Position numbers and translations under genes: made by a program. From assembly GCF_901933205.1 (NCBI RefSeq), contig NC_044573.1, positions 56,117,993 to 56,181,992 on the forward strand: a DNA stretch of 64,000 bases. Reading direction: 5' to 3'. Below the pieces are notes generated by a model, which saw nothing but the letters and a program-made list of their open reading frames with translations, was not told the origin of the DNA and ran no database searches. Positions 1 through 11,714 of this stretch are shown one piece after another. Source of the DNA: Camarhynchus parvulus. Its lineage: Eukaryota > Chordata > Aves > Passeriformes > Thraupidae. Position 1 is the stretch's first letter. Each line of letters begins with the position of its first letter.

Positions 1-3000
1 TCTCAGGAGACTGAATGTCCCTTGGTACTGCCAGTTACTCCAAACAGCTTGAGGTTAATTAAGCTGAGTGATCAAAATATAACACACTTTGTGTGATCCC
101 TTAGACTTCTGAGATTCCCAGGCCTTGGCTTCCTTTTGCAAAAAGAGACAGACCACAGTCTGCCAGTAGAAACATTTTTGGTTCAGGAATCTTTGCTGTG
201 TAGCAAAAGCAAACTGCTGAAGACAGGTGTCCAGTTTTGCTGTGCTGGGGGGTGTTCCTGTCATCTTGTTGTATAACTGAAGATTTCCTTTCTCATCATC
301 CAAATTTTCATTTATACAAACATTCTGTTCACCTGAGAGGTCACAGCTCCAAAGAAGAGCTTTGGGCTTGTGAAAAACGTTTTCTTGAAATAATCCTGCA
401 ATGTGTCACTTGTCAGGTAAAAATCTTGTGGTGTGGGTTAATATCTGCGCCATGTAGAATGTTGAGATTTTTATAGCTGCTGTGTAAAACAAGTGAGATT
501 GCCTAATTTGCCTCTCTCCCTTCAAGGCTTTGGTTGTTGGCTCCATTATTGTGGAGTGAGCATGCTTCTACATGGTGGGTATTCACTTTTCTATAGCTGT
601 GATCTCCCACCAGGCACATCAAAACCAACACACTTGTTTTCCAAACAGAAAAAGAGGCAAGAATCAGTATGATGGCCCAGAGCCCTCTAGGGTTTTGCTA
701 ACTTTGCCAAGTCTCCCTTGTTCATCCCTTGCATGCAACTGAAGCTGATATCTCCTTATGTTAAACACTTTGCATTTCATTCAGTAGCAGTGCACCAAAT
801 CAATGCTGATTTGATCCTCTTGGTTCTCACTCTGCCAAAGAGCAACAGGAAAGGAGATTGCAAGAATGTCAATGGAACAATCTCTGAGGGTTTTCCTCTA
901 TAAGAAAACCCCCTGATAATTATTATCCTTGTCTTAATGTTGCTTCATGCAATTACAGAAGTATACAAGGGACTCTCTGGAATCCTTGCTGACTCCTGAT
1001 GTTTCACAGGACTGGACCTCAGATATCTTGGGGATCTCCCAGCATGGGACAAAATCTGGTCATGGATTTCTGAGTTTCTCTGCTCTGTAGAGACTTGTGC
1101 ATTGTTTAGGGAGCCCAGTTATAGGAAAAGACCCTCAGTATGGGGTCTTGTTTTCAATCTTGCATCTTTTCTGCAAGCTGTTGTTTCTGTTGTTGTCACT
1201 GAGCCTGAAAAAACTTTGTAAAAAAGGCACTTTGGTACAGACTCCACACATTTCACACACACGGGTCTGTAGTCCTTTCCAGGGTCTCAACTAACAGCTG
1301 GAATTGCAACTTCCTCCTTCATCTGGGCCATCAGGGTGTGGGTTAGCCAGCTGCCAACAGCTGCAAGGAGACAGTCTGGAGCTGGAGGCTTCAGACCAGA
1401 TGATTAATCCCCTTCCTATAAACCCCCTAAGCCTCCTTTCCTATATTGCAGTAGAAGACCTTTTCACTTCTTAAAAATGCAAAATCTGCCTTCTAAAAAG
1501 CTGAGGCTTCCTATTCAAAAAAGGGCATTAATTAGTAATTCATTGACTCATTACTGGACTGGGGACAAGTTATAGTTACATTTCAGTTGTCAGCCTCCAC
1601 AGAAGAACATTTAGAGATCTTGAATTTAAAATGGTATATAAAATTGGACAACTAACTGTTTACAGATGCAATAAATTGAATATTTTTGTTTGGTCTCAGG
1701 TTGTAGTTTCTGCCCCCATGTGCTGGCAGGAGAGCAGGGCAGCTCTGACCACAAACTCCCACTGTGGGTCAGCAGAGCTGCCTCTGTTGAGCTTCACCTG
1801 AGAGGGTCATTACTTTGAGGCCAGAAGTGACTGAGGAGAAATTAATGTTTTAAAAAGAATGTACAGTGCCATGTAAGGGTCTGTTTGCCATTTCTCCCCT
1901 TCCTGCCTGGACTAGGCATCCACAGCTAATGTGGCTTTCTCTTCATGCATACTATTGCTGTGTTTCCCTATTTTATGAGAAATGTTTATTTGGCTACTGT
2001 TATGTTGCTTTGTGTTTTATGATGTTGAACTGGGAAGTGGTTCTCCTTGAAGATCTGAATAGATCTAATGGGAAATAATGCACGCCAGAATATACAGGCA
2101 CAGTTTGACAGAAACAGTCAACCCTCAGATAAATTGCAGCTCTTGCACTTAGGTAGGAAATGGATCCACAGAGAAGCCAACAGAGCAGTGCCAGGTTCAC
2201 ATTTGGCTCCCCCTTGATGTGTGGATGGTCTAGTTGATGTTTGTGTTGACATGGACAGCTTAAACCGCTCTTGAATTCCAGGAAGAACTCAAGGAATGGT
2301 GCATCCACATCTGAATATGTCCTGCTTGCTTAGACTTGTATTCTGGAGCTGTCAGCTTTTTGTACAGAGCTTGAGTAGCCACATTCAGACACATGAATTT
2401 GCTTATCCAGTTTGTCCCTATGAAGCTAGCAGAAGCTAGCCAGCTGTCGAGGGGCTGGGAGCCAGCTACAGAACAGACTCTACTGTTCCTGAGAACAGGC
2501 AGTCAATCAATCACATGCTTTTTTCAATGCTCTATGATGAATACTTCATAGGAACCAGCTACAGGGGAAACTCCATATAATAAATATTGGCACCACTACC
2601 AACATTTGATATTTTCCGCTTGCAAATGGTCTTTGAAACAAACTGCACTGTGCTTCCAGAGTTTCTGAGCAAACATTCTCAGACAGTAAGTAGTTATAAT
2701 CTAGAGCTGCCGGAAAAGGAAATGGAGGGTAAAAATGCTTTCTCATCCTCCAGAAAATAAAAGGGGCACAAAACAAATTAAGAAGGTGAATGTGAGTGTT
2801 AAAAGAGACCTTTTGGGGGTCTGCCATTAACAGAGAAGGAGACATGTGAGCTAGGGCAGTGCTGGGGCTGTGTCACAGGGAGATGTGGGAGTTACCTTAG
2901 AGCAATGGACTTTGTTTTGCTGTAACCTCTCAATGTGCCTGACACAAGGCAAAAGAGCTGCCAAATGCCAAGACCTTCCCTAGAACTTTGCTTCCAGTGG

Positions 3001-4685
3001 CCAGAGAGTTTCTCTCTAAGCTGGTGGCACAGATGGTAGTAAGCAAGAGGAAGATATTTAGGTATGGTTAAGACATATTTCCACAGGAGAAACAGTTGAA
3101 AGCAAGGAGATTTGAGTGTCCTTCAATGGCAAATAAAATTGGGACAGGCCCGTAGCAGACTGCAGCTGTCTCAGGAAAGATTTGGAGATGAGAAGACAGT
3201 CCAAGGACGGGATGGTTTAAAATCCATTGTCTTTCCCTGGAGGTTGGTGTGAAAAAGAAGTAGCAGAAAACTTGGCATCCAGTGTGTGGAAAGCCAACCT
3301 CTATGAGAGTAGGAGGAAGAAGAGTTAATTGCTGAGGGAGGGAGGCAGAGCTTCACACTGGGAGGTTTTACTTATTTTGTGAAGTTTTTCTGGGCTGTAG
3401 AACTTTTATGGGTCTCTGAGGCAACATCTGAGCTAGCTAAAAGTCCTGCTGAGCTGGAAAGAGCTCCAAAGTGCAGTGAGCTAGAGATAAGAAAAAAATA
3501 TTTAACCCAATTTATATTTCCCCTTTTTGTAATCCACATGTTATTCACATGCCTATATTTGCTCTTTCCACCCCATCCCCCACCAAGAAATCTTTCAAAG
3601 CACTGAAGCATCAGAATTATTTTTCCCTAAAAAACATTGCAAAGGTCCTTCATATCTTACCCTGAAAAATAATTTTGCATTCCTAAGCCTTGGCATTTCC
3701 AAGATATTGGGGACAGGGATAAAAATCCATCACAAAACGAAAATTCTTCAGCATGGTTTGGGGTTTCAGTGGTTTCACTGTTTAGCCTGTGCTGAGAAGG
3801 CATTCCAAAGTACACAGCTCCTGCTAATGCCACTGCCAGAACACTACTCCCTCATCCATGTTTTAAATAGTCCTCCCAAATATATGAAGTAGGAGAAAGG
3901 GCCAAGAGTGGAAAGTGCAAAGCCATAACAGAGCCAGAACATTCTGAGGTGGGTATCTACGTTACAGCCAGACCATGGCTGGCCAGGATGGGTTCGTGTC
4001 TGCCCTGTACTGCCAGAACAGCACACAGTGGTGGTATGGGGCAGCTCTAATGCTGTGCTTTTCAAGCCAAATCACTTTCCTCTGTGATTGAGACATCCTT
4101 TTCTAGGTTCAGGCCTCCCTTGCCTTCTGCAAGTCGCAGGTAAGTTTGCTGTAGTGAGTAGTTTCTACAACTGTAGTTCATTTTCCGTTTTATAAATACA
4201 ATACTGAAACTAGAAGGCTGTTGAAATGCAGATCCATGTTAAACACCCTGTTTGGCACTTCGAGGTACTATAACAAGGCTTTTAGAAATTTATGGAGTGC
4301 TGCAATCACCAAAAGAGCCCCAGCAGCCCCATCTCTATTAAGTATCACTATGAATCCAGTATTTACAAAGACTTGTTCTGAATTTAGCATCTTCTGTCAA
4401 GGAAATGCTGAGTTACATGAACACATCTGAAATGTGATGTTTTCTTCAGAGCAGGGGTGAGGAACCTGTTCCTTGCTGAGAGCCAAGTAGGCCCAAGCAC
4501 TCTGGCAGGCCAGGTTCCTTGATGATGTTCAGTAATGGAATGGCATGAGCATGGAGGGAAGTCAGATGGCTGGGGACTGTAAGACTGATGTCACAGAGCA
4601 CAGCTGTCCCCTAGCCAACCTGGTCACCCATACCTTCCTTCACAAATTAGACCAGAAGGTATGGGAGGCTGCTCTCAGGTCTCAC
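1..4685. other. Unique non-coding sequence, no gene recognised
   Basis: I see no gene, RNA gene or clear mobile element here. The open frames are all short (at most about 100 codons), overlap each other on both strands and resemble no protein I know. Base composition is ordinary and CpG is rare. The only repeat-like hints are a short LINE-like patch near 2131-2160 and a hAT-end-like start near 4452; both are too weak to call. An intron or intergenic DNA fits equally well. Confidence 0.6.
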
Positions 4686-4689
4686 TGAA

Positions 4690-4955
4690 ACTCTCTTCTG
4701 CAGGCTGAGCAAACCCAGCTCCCTCACTTCTACTCACAAGGTGTTTTAGTCTGATCACATTAGTGGTCTTCCACTGAAATTTTTTCAGCTTATTGATGTG
4801 TTCCTAGCATTGGAAACTTCAAAATTCCACATGGTATTCTGCACATGGTCTGTTCAGTGCTGAGTGGAAGAAGCAGACACTTCCCTGAATCTGCAGGCTG
4901 TGCTTCTGCTCACACAGCCCAGGGGGATGCTGGCCTTCTCTGCTGCCCTGGGACA
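4690..4955 (-). mobile_element. Old, diverged CR1 LINE fragment (C-terminal ORF2 region)
   Basis: Read on the minus strand, this stretch encodes a degraded piece of the C-terminal end of CR1 ORF2, the endonuclease/reverse-transcriptase protein. The clearest match is the peptide SALNRPCAEYHVEF (minus frame, about 4822-4863), which parallels the family pattern SALVRPHLEYCVQFW. It is preceded by a decayed equivalent of the ANGILGCIR / SVASRSREV block. The left part (4690-4720) matches the CR1 segment just downstream, reading as GAACAAGCCCAG-like sequence on the complement. The copy is truncated at both ends, lacks the 3' tail and is more diverged than the other CR1 copies here, so it is probably one of the oldest insertions. 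It encodes nothing functional. The boundaries are approximate. Confidence 0.72.
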
Positions 4956-6079
4956 GAAAGGACAAGAGAACAGTCCTGATTTTTCCCATGCTTAAATTAG
5001 TCACTAATTTTACCCTGACAGGCCTGACAGCAAAATTTGGATCAGAGTAAACAGCTTTCAGACTCAATACTTGGGCTTTGTCTCCCATCATGAGCTAAGG
5101 AGAAGAGCAACAAGGTGATGCAAAAACCAATTAAAAAAAATAGCTAAAATACCTTGAACCAAAACCCAGTGAATCTCTAAACTGCTCATCCATTTTCCTA
5201 CACATCCATGTGACTGGTGCACAAAACACAGGTCATGAGTTTTCTCAGACTTAAGGGACCTGCACTACCCCTCTAGGTTTCCCCCAAAGCTCTGCCCTGT
5301 CAGGCCCCCATGCTCCCTTGCAGGTGTGTCATAAACTGAGCTGCATGACTGTACAGAGTCCCTGCTTATAGTGGAGCTGTATCCAGCATCGCAAGACACA
5401 AAAGTGATACAGAAATCCAGAGAGGTGGTGAAATGCTGGCTTTAAGAAGTCAGAGAGAGCCAAAGGAAAATGTTTGTATTCCTTCATCAAGCTGAGCTGA
5501 CTGTTTACATCTGTGATTCCTTCTTCACATACTTTGCACTTATGGTCATGGTGCTGCTCGGGAAACACTTGCACGGGCTTGAAGTCAGCTGCCCACAGGA
5601 TCCTGGAGGCCTGCGGGAACTGTTGCCACCAGCCAGCAGGACAATGGCATTACTCTGACCAGAAGCCTGGAGCAGTGGCATGCTGCATTTCAGGAAACAA
5701 GACTGAAGTTACAAATCTGCTGAAGGGCTGACTGCAATGAACCTGGAAAGGTTGGCCATTTCTGGTAATGTATCATATTCTTTCCATCTGCAACTACAGA
5801 CTGTATATTCAGCAAAGTTTGGTTAATTTAATTTCCAGTGGTTTTTTCTTCTTTATGATGCTCTTTGCTCTTCAGGGGTCTGACTAATAGCAGAAATGTT
5901 ACAATTCTTTCCACTTTCTTACTGCTTGTATTTGCAGCCAAGTGGTGTCCATCCACAAGGTTTATGTAAGTATAACCAGCATTTTGCTGGCCATTGCCAA
6001 AAATATCCTTATAGGTAAAACATCTGAAACACTTACACACAAGAGCAATTTCCACAGGTGATTTCTGTGTGATCTTGGG
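4956..6079. other. Unique non-coding sequence
   Basis: No gene or repeat is recognised. The short open frames on both strands (up to about 80 codons) have no recognisable domain. The frames near 5470-5731 overlap each other in two phases, which suggests chance. Confidence 0.55.
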
Positions 6080-6556
6080 TTCCAGCTGACTGGAAGCTGG
6101 TGAACACAGTCCCAGTCTTCAAGAAGGGAAAGAAAGAGAATCTTGTATGAGGAGTGGCTGAGGTCACTTGGTTTGTTCACCTTGGAGAAGAGGAGACTGA
6201 GGAGAGACCTCATTGTGGTCTTCAACATCCTCATGAGGGGAAGCAGAAGGGCAGGTACTGATCTCTTCACTCTTGTGGCCAGTGAGAGGGCTTGAGGAAA
6301 CAGCGTGAAGCTGAGTCAGAGGAGGATTAGAACAAGTATCAGGAAAAAGTTTTTCACCCAGAGGGTGGTTGGGCACTGGAACAGGCTCCCCAGGGAAGTG
6401 GTGACAGCACCAGCCTGACAGAGTTCAAGAAGCATTTGGACACTGCTCTCAGGCACAGGGTGTGACTCTTGGGGTGTCATGCACAGGGCCAGGAGTTGGA
6501 CTCGGTGATCCTGATGGCTCCCTTCCAACTCAGCATATCCCATGATTGTATGATTT
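6080..6556 (+). mobile_element. CR1 LINE copy, internally deleted, with 3' end
   Basis: The left part translates as DWKLVNTVPVFKKGKKE (about 6087-6137), the CR1 ORF2 pattern W.LANV.PI.KKG.KED from the reverse-transcriptase domain. At about 6145 it jumps directly to the 3' part of the element (GGAGAAGAGGAGACTGAGG-type block). An internal stretch that is about a kilobase long in a complete element is therefore missing. The rest follows the normal order: the 'CAGAGGGTGGTTGGGCACTGG' block, the 'CAGGGCCAGGAGTTGGACT' block, then a tail around 'ATGATTGTATGATTT'. The 3' type is shared with the copies near 13.5 and 52.1 kb, so these belong to one related CR1 group. There are stop codons and no intact frame, so this is a dead 5'-truncated insertion. 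Confidence 0.93.
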
Positions 6557-7523
6557 ATTTACTTATGGGCATTTGCAGGATCAGAACATGAAAAATTTGT
6601 ATTTAAGAAATTTCCAACTTAAATGGAGGAGCTATGTCTTTATGGATCCTGGAAAATGTTTCAAGTCATTCAAGATAAAGGTTCTGAACTCCTTCCAGGG
6701 GTGAGACTCTATTCTTGGACATGGAGACTGCAAGCACAAATGAAGTACTGATTTAATTTAGAAGAGAGATTGGAAAGAGAGAAGAGCTTAGATAGCCCTT
6801 AGCCTTAGAGTGTGCTATTTAAATATTGAAACTCACACAAAATCACCAAGTGTTAGTCTACTTCTCACCCCAAAGATAGTTGTGCAAATTAAACATTTTT
6901 TAAAAAACAAATTCACACTTCTCTTCATTTACATTCTTGAATTGAAGCATTTTGCTCTCACAATGTTTCCCATAAGATTGCAACAGCTGAGCTCAAGAAA
7001 TGGAATGCCTCTGATACACTTCTGCTACTTTGATTTCAGAAGCTGGAGGGCAAGCAGACCACCAAGCACTGCAAGAATTCTCCCCGAAGATGGCAGACTT
7101 GTCCCTAAGAGCTGACAGTGCTTCATTTGGGCAGCACAGTGCTCTTGCATGACAGCTCCATCTTCCACTGAACTAACTGCATCTGTCATCCCTGTAGGGG
7201 TAGAGACGGCTCGTTGATCACAGAGAGGACAGGGCTGCAGTGTCTTCCCTCTTTGGTGCCTGCTCCTCCAGGCAGGAATAGTCCTATAAATTACAATTAA
7301 AACGAGCCTGAACTACTGACTCCCTTCTAGCTCAGTCCAGAGATTAGGTGATTTATGTTTTTACAGGCTGGATGAACTGCAAGCATCCTGGCAGGTGTTA
7401 CTCACATCCCAGCAGGTAGCTCTCAGCACCTGAGTGCAAGCTGAGCTGTTGCCTTTTTAGCTAGGCTTGTCAGCACTGATCTGGGAGAGGTGGCTGGAAA
7501 GGAGCTTTCTCCCTCTCCCTTTC

Positions 7524-7559
7524 TTAACAATGACAGCTTAATGTTTAACTAATTGTTAA
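7524..7559. repeat. Short inverted repeat in an AT-rich patch (possible TF-binding site)
   Basis: TTAACAAT (7524-7531) is repeated as its exact complement ATTGTTAA (7552-7559), 20 bases apart, in an AT-rich patch that follows a C/T-rich stretch. The half-sites resemble SOX-type (ACAAT/ATTGT) and HNF1-type (GTTAAT) binding sequences. That a protein binds here is inference, and short inverted repeats of this size also arise by chance in AT-rich DNA. Confidence 0.35.
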
Positions 7560-9153
7560 TCACTTCCTACACACTAGTTTCTGTACTCACAGATGTTTTG
7601 GAGGGGTTGGATCAGCATGGTTTGCTGTGGCTTGTGGAAAAAATTCATCTTGTGGAGCTGAATACAATTAACATCCTAATAGCAAACACATCCAGCCCTG
7701 CAGGCTCATTTCACTTCTGGTGCCACTGACACTCCCTGGGCAGCGTGGCTGTGCCTAGGAACACTGTGGTTCTGTCTGCTGTAATGGGGGCAAAGAGGGA
7801 AGTTACTCTGCTGTCCCTGCATTGCAGAAACCTGGGGCTGTGCTGACACCAGCGTTCAGTTGCAGCAGAAGTGTGGTTTTGAGGTGTGTTTTTGTGCCTT
7901 CCCCGTGCACAACCTGCAAAGATTTGTACTGCAGACTGCAGGCCTCAGGGAGCTCAGACTGGCAGGTGAAATGAGTCTGAGAAGGGTCCCTGGGAGTCCT
8001 TGGAGCATGTGCCACATCTCCATGGGCATCTGAACCAGGCTGGAGGAGAGCTGAGTGATGTGGAGTGGGTCCTCAGCACTGACCCTCTCCCAGACCTATT
8101 CCAACTGTGCTGCACTGCATGTTGGTGCAGACAAAGTCATGGCCTCCTCAAAAATCCACCTTGCTTATTAGCACAGAGTTTTGAAAACAGCTGAGCATTC
8201 CTTGGAATGATTACATACAGCAACAGGAAAGCTAGGAAATAATAACTAAAAAATAATCCTGCACACAGAGAGTGAATCTGGGAAATCTGGTTTGGATAAA
8301 GGCAGCCCAGCCCTGAACTTTCACTGAGTTTCAAGTTGCAGTCTCACACAGTTCAGAGAAATATGTTCACCTTGCCCTGCTCTGATCTCCTCCAGAACCA
8401 CTTCTACTCCTGAGAGCCTCCTGCTGCTTTTTACTGCTTTACTGCTTTAAAATCCCCTTGTAACATCCCTGTGCAAGCATGTGATCTTTGTGGGTACTTC
8501 TGCCCCACTTTTAGATCTCAGAGCAACTTGTCTGAATTTTTGCTGTGGTGCCTGATCTAATCCAGCTAATAGTAATATGCTGGAGAACTAGAGTCTGTGG
8601 AAATACTTTGATCACAAAAATTAGGGGTCAAATCTTTCCCTCACTGATGTTCATAGGAGACTTTCCATAATTTTTGGCTGGGTGAGGTTTCAGCCTGCAG
8701 CAGTGCTTGCCTTTAACATCACTGTGAGGAATAAATGTGGAGTCACAAGGTTTTTAGCAGACTTCAAAACGAAAATGGGAAAGAAATGCATGCTAGTCAG
8801 TGTTAAAGAAATTTGTCAACCTGATATTTATTTTAGAACAAACAAAATAATTTCCCTCTGTTCTCCCCCCTTAAATGGCTAAAACATTTCCTTGCAAAGA
8901 AGTCAATATTTCCAAATAATTTTGCCACACAACCATGAAGAACCTCAATGTTCAACTGTGTGGTGGTCACAGCATTCTCCTAGACAGGGGGTCTCCAGCA
9001 CCTGCAGCACAGCTGGGTGGATTTCCTGTGCAAAGAAAAAAAATTGACAGGTTTTGTGAAAAGACTCATCCCATCCTGCAGTGGGGGAGGGATGTAGCTC
9101 TAGGCAAACACCTGAGTGTTGGTGCCTGCTGCTTCCTAGAGGTAGGACTCAGA

Positions 9154-9298
9154 TGCCTAAATATCTGAGGCCTCCCCCTAAGGTGCAGAAGGGTACCTTG
9201 TGTGGTCCCTAGAGATGAGCATGGGAAGCTGTGGGTCACCTGTAGGTCTGGTGTTTTACCCCAGAGTGCGCCTGTCCTTAGGCACCCCTATTTAGGCA
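9154..9298. repeat. Inverted repeat pair, possible trace of an ancient repeat
   Basis: TGCCTAAATA at 9154-9163 returns as the exact complement TATTTAGGCA at 9289-9298. Between them lie further GGTGC / TTAGGCACC words. 'AGGCACCTAAATA'-like words are, from memory, frequent in old reptile and bird repeats, so this may be a relic of one, but I cannot assign a family. The 125-base spacing argues against a simple hairpin. Confidence 0.3.
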
Positions 9299-11651
9299 AG
9301 GGAGTGAAGGTGAATGCATGGGGTCTGCAAAGCCAAAATTCCTCCTGGCAGCACCCCTAACACTCAGGGTGCATCGCTGTGAAACCTGCACTATGGTGGG
9401 ACCAAAATATTTGTCTTCATTAATTTTGGTGTATCAGATGCACAGTGAGAATAAGGGCAGGGTAATTAAGCCTGTATTTGCCAGCAGCCTGGTCAGTGAA
9501 ACCAAGAGATATCCCAGACTCCACAGGGTCAGAGAGAGGGCACCACCAATACCTTAGAAATCCCCACTTGTCAGAGGATCACTTTTGAAATAGAGATGTC
9601 TTAAAATTAATGCCAAGGACAACAAACACATTTAGGCTAAAGGACAAATTGCTGGATGATTGCAGACACAGGCTTTCTCTACTATTTCAGAATCCAAATG
9701 CCATAAGGTTTGTTACCAGTTTCAGACTTCAGTGATTTGATTTTTTTTTCTTGACTGGAGAGGAATTATGAAAACCAAGAAATTAGTAATAATGTTCTGC
9801 ATCTGTTTGACAATCAATTTCTCTTTGCTTTAAGTGTGTTCAGCAGCTCTACATCTCTGTTGAGTCAAGGATATTGAGTGAGTAGCAAGGGTGAAATATA
9901 TTAACGTCTAAATAACTCCATTAAAATTGCAATGAGAAAAACAGAGGGAGAAAACTTCAAAGTTCTAACTCTTGTATGAGTTGGCATATTCCCCTTTGTT
10001 TATTATCTGTACTGGTACAGTGCCTGCATAGGGAGCAGTAGCCTGCTGTGCTTTGAAAAGGGGCTAACAAACGTGGCCCTGCTCTGTGGCCCCGACAAGC
10101 AAAGTCAGAGAGGAAGTGTAAAATTGATGGAATTCAGGTGACACGTAACTGAGAGAAAGATAAGCTTTAGGTCAAGCTTATGGAAGAGAGAGAGGGTAGA
10201 ATCTTTGTTTTCAAATGACAAAGCTGTAGGAAATGGAATACAGTGGAAGCCATTTTCAGCACTGATTTTCTTTAAGACATTAAACAATAACTTTTGTTCC
10301 CAGCATCTTTTTCTATTCTGGCGGTGGTTTCCTTTTGGAAGCAAATTTCTCAACTCGTTTATGGTCCAAGGGCCTGTTCCTGATACGAATGATGTGTGCA
10401 CACAAGGGCTGGGTGGGAGAGGCTCCTCCAGCCCTATGAGGACTGTCAGGATCTGACATTCTTTTCTGACCAGGAAAGAAGAAATGTTGAAGTCCTGGAA
10501 GAAAAGAAAAATTATACATAACCATTTCAAAGGAAATCAACACTTCACACTGAATGACTGGATTCTCTATTTTCCAAATCTTTATTTTGATTTTGACCTT
10601 TCAAAAATGTTTCCAAATGTTTTTTATTTTTTCTCAAATAACAAATCTGTCAAAAAGGAATGCCTTTTCAAATGCTAGAAAGGAAATCCTTGGGATGCCA
10701 GAGAGTGCAAATGTTCCAACTATTCCCCAACTTTTCTTTTTACACCGAGCCGTACAGGGGTGTGAGAACTCTGTGCAGTGGCATCTCCCTGTCAGGATGT
10801 GGGGAAGGCTAGAGACAGGGGTTTGCCCATGGCATGGCTCTGGTGGCCAGGCCGGTGCTGGCTGCTCCTACAAAGGCCAGGACCCTCACCCACCACCCAT
10901 GTTGCCTCCCACTCCATGCAGAAGGTGAGGTTTTGTGTGGATGAGGTTTTGCCCTAAAGCCATAAGGACTTTTCTTCCTTCCAGCAGCTGTGTCAGCAGT
11001 GACAGCTGGAGGTACTTATGGTCTTCAACAGCCTCATTTTGTTCCAGTTTGCTTCTGACCACATTAAGCTCTCTTAAAAGACAGGTGTTGCATCCTGTTC
11101 TTTTCAGACAGGACCCACATGTTCACTCACTGTAGAGATGGGGGTTTCTCTGCTCACACTGGCTGCCACTGTATCATTTCAGAGAAAACTGGCGTGGAAT
11201 GGTCTGGCAGCCAGCAGAACCATGGTAAAGCTGCCAGGGAAACATCCTTGGTTCTTAGGGAAAAGTAGCTACCTGGAGGGTTTTAATGATATCAAAGACT
11301 TTCTGAACTGATCCTCAAATGGGATTTCTTAGCTTTAGGATTGCATCTCAGAATGATATGTAAAACAACTTCATTGTCTTTATCCACCTGCCTACCAGAA
11401 TCAATGATGCTCCAGCTTTCCTCCTCTGAAGTACAATTCATGACATCTTGAAAGCCCTAAACTGACTTGGATCGCATTCCCTGCATCTTCCAGGCATCCC
11501 AAATCTGAGTTCCCAGAACCACTCTCCCCTAAATCCTTCCAAGCTGGGCTCCCTTACTCAGTGGTTTTGGCTGCCACGGGGAATTTGTGGCTTGAACCTT
11601 GATGGAGTCTGAGTTCTGCTATCAATCAAAGGAACATTTTACTGATGCTGT

Positions 11652-11714
11652 GAAAAAAAGAAAAAAGATAAATGGAAAAGGGAAAGAAAAAAAAGAAAAG
11701 GAAAAAAAAAGGGG
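11652..11714 (+). repeat. Purine-rich (A/G) low-complexity tract
   Basis: About 63 bases are almost entirely A and G on the plus strand, in runs of A broken by single or multiple G and with only a couple of pyrimidines. On the minus strand this gives apparent proteins of phenylalanine, leucine and proline runs, which are artefacts. Such tracts can form non-B DNA, but nothing more can be said from sequence. Confidence 0.85.

Larger units (their letters stand above)
6557..11651. other. Unique non-coding sequence
   Basis: No gene is recognised. Open frames reach about 141 codons (minus strand, 10105-10530) but overlap others in opposite phases and match no known family. Two small inverted repeats lie here, at 7524-7559 and 9154-9298, and are described separately. 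I see nothing else. Confidence 0.55.

Noticed and set aside
2131..2180. Possible CR1 or L3 trace (translated DKLQLLHLGRK)
   Set aside because: Only the short LLHLGR word matches; the similarity does not extend on either side.
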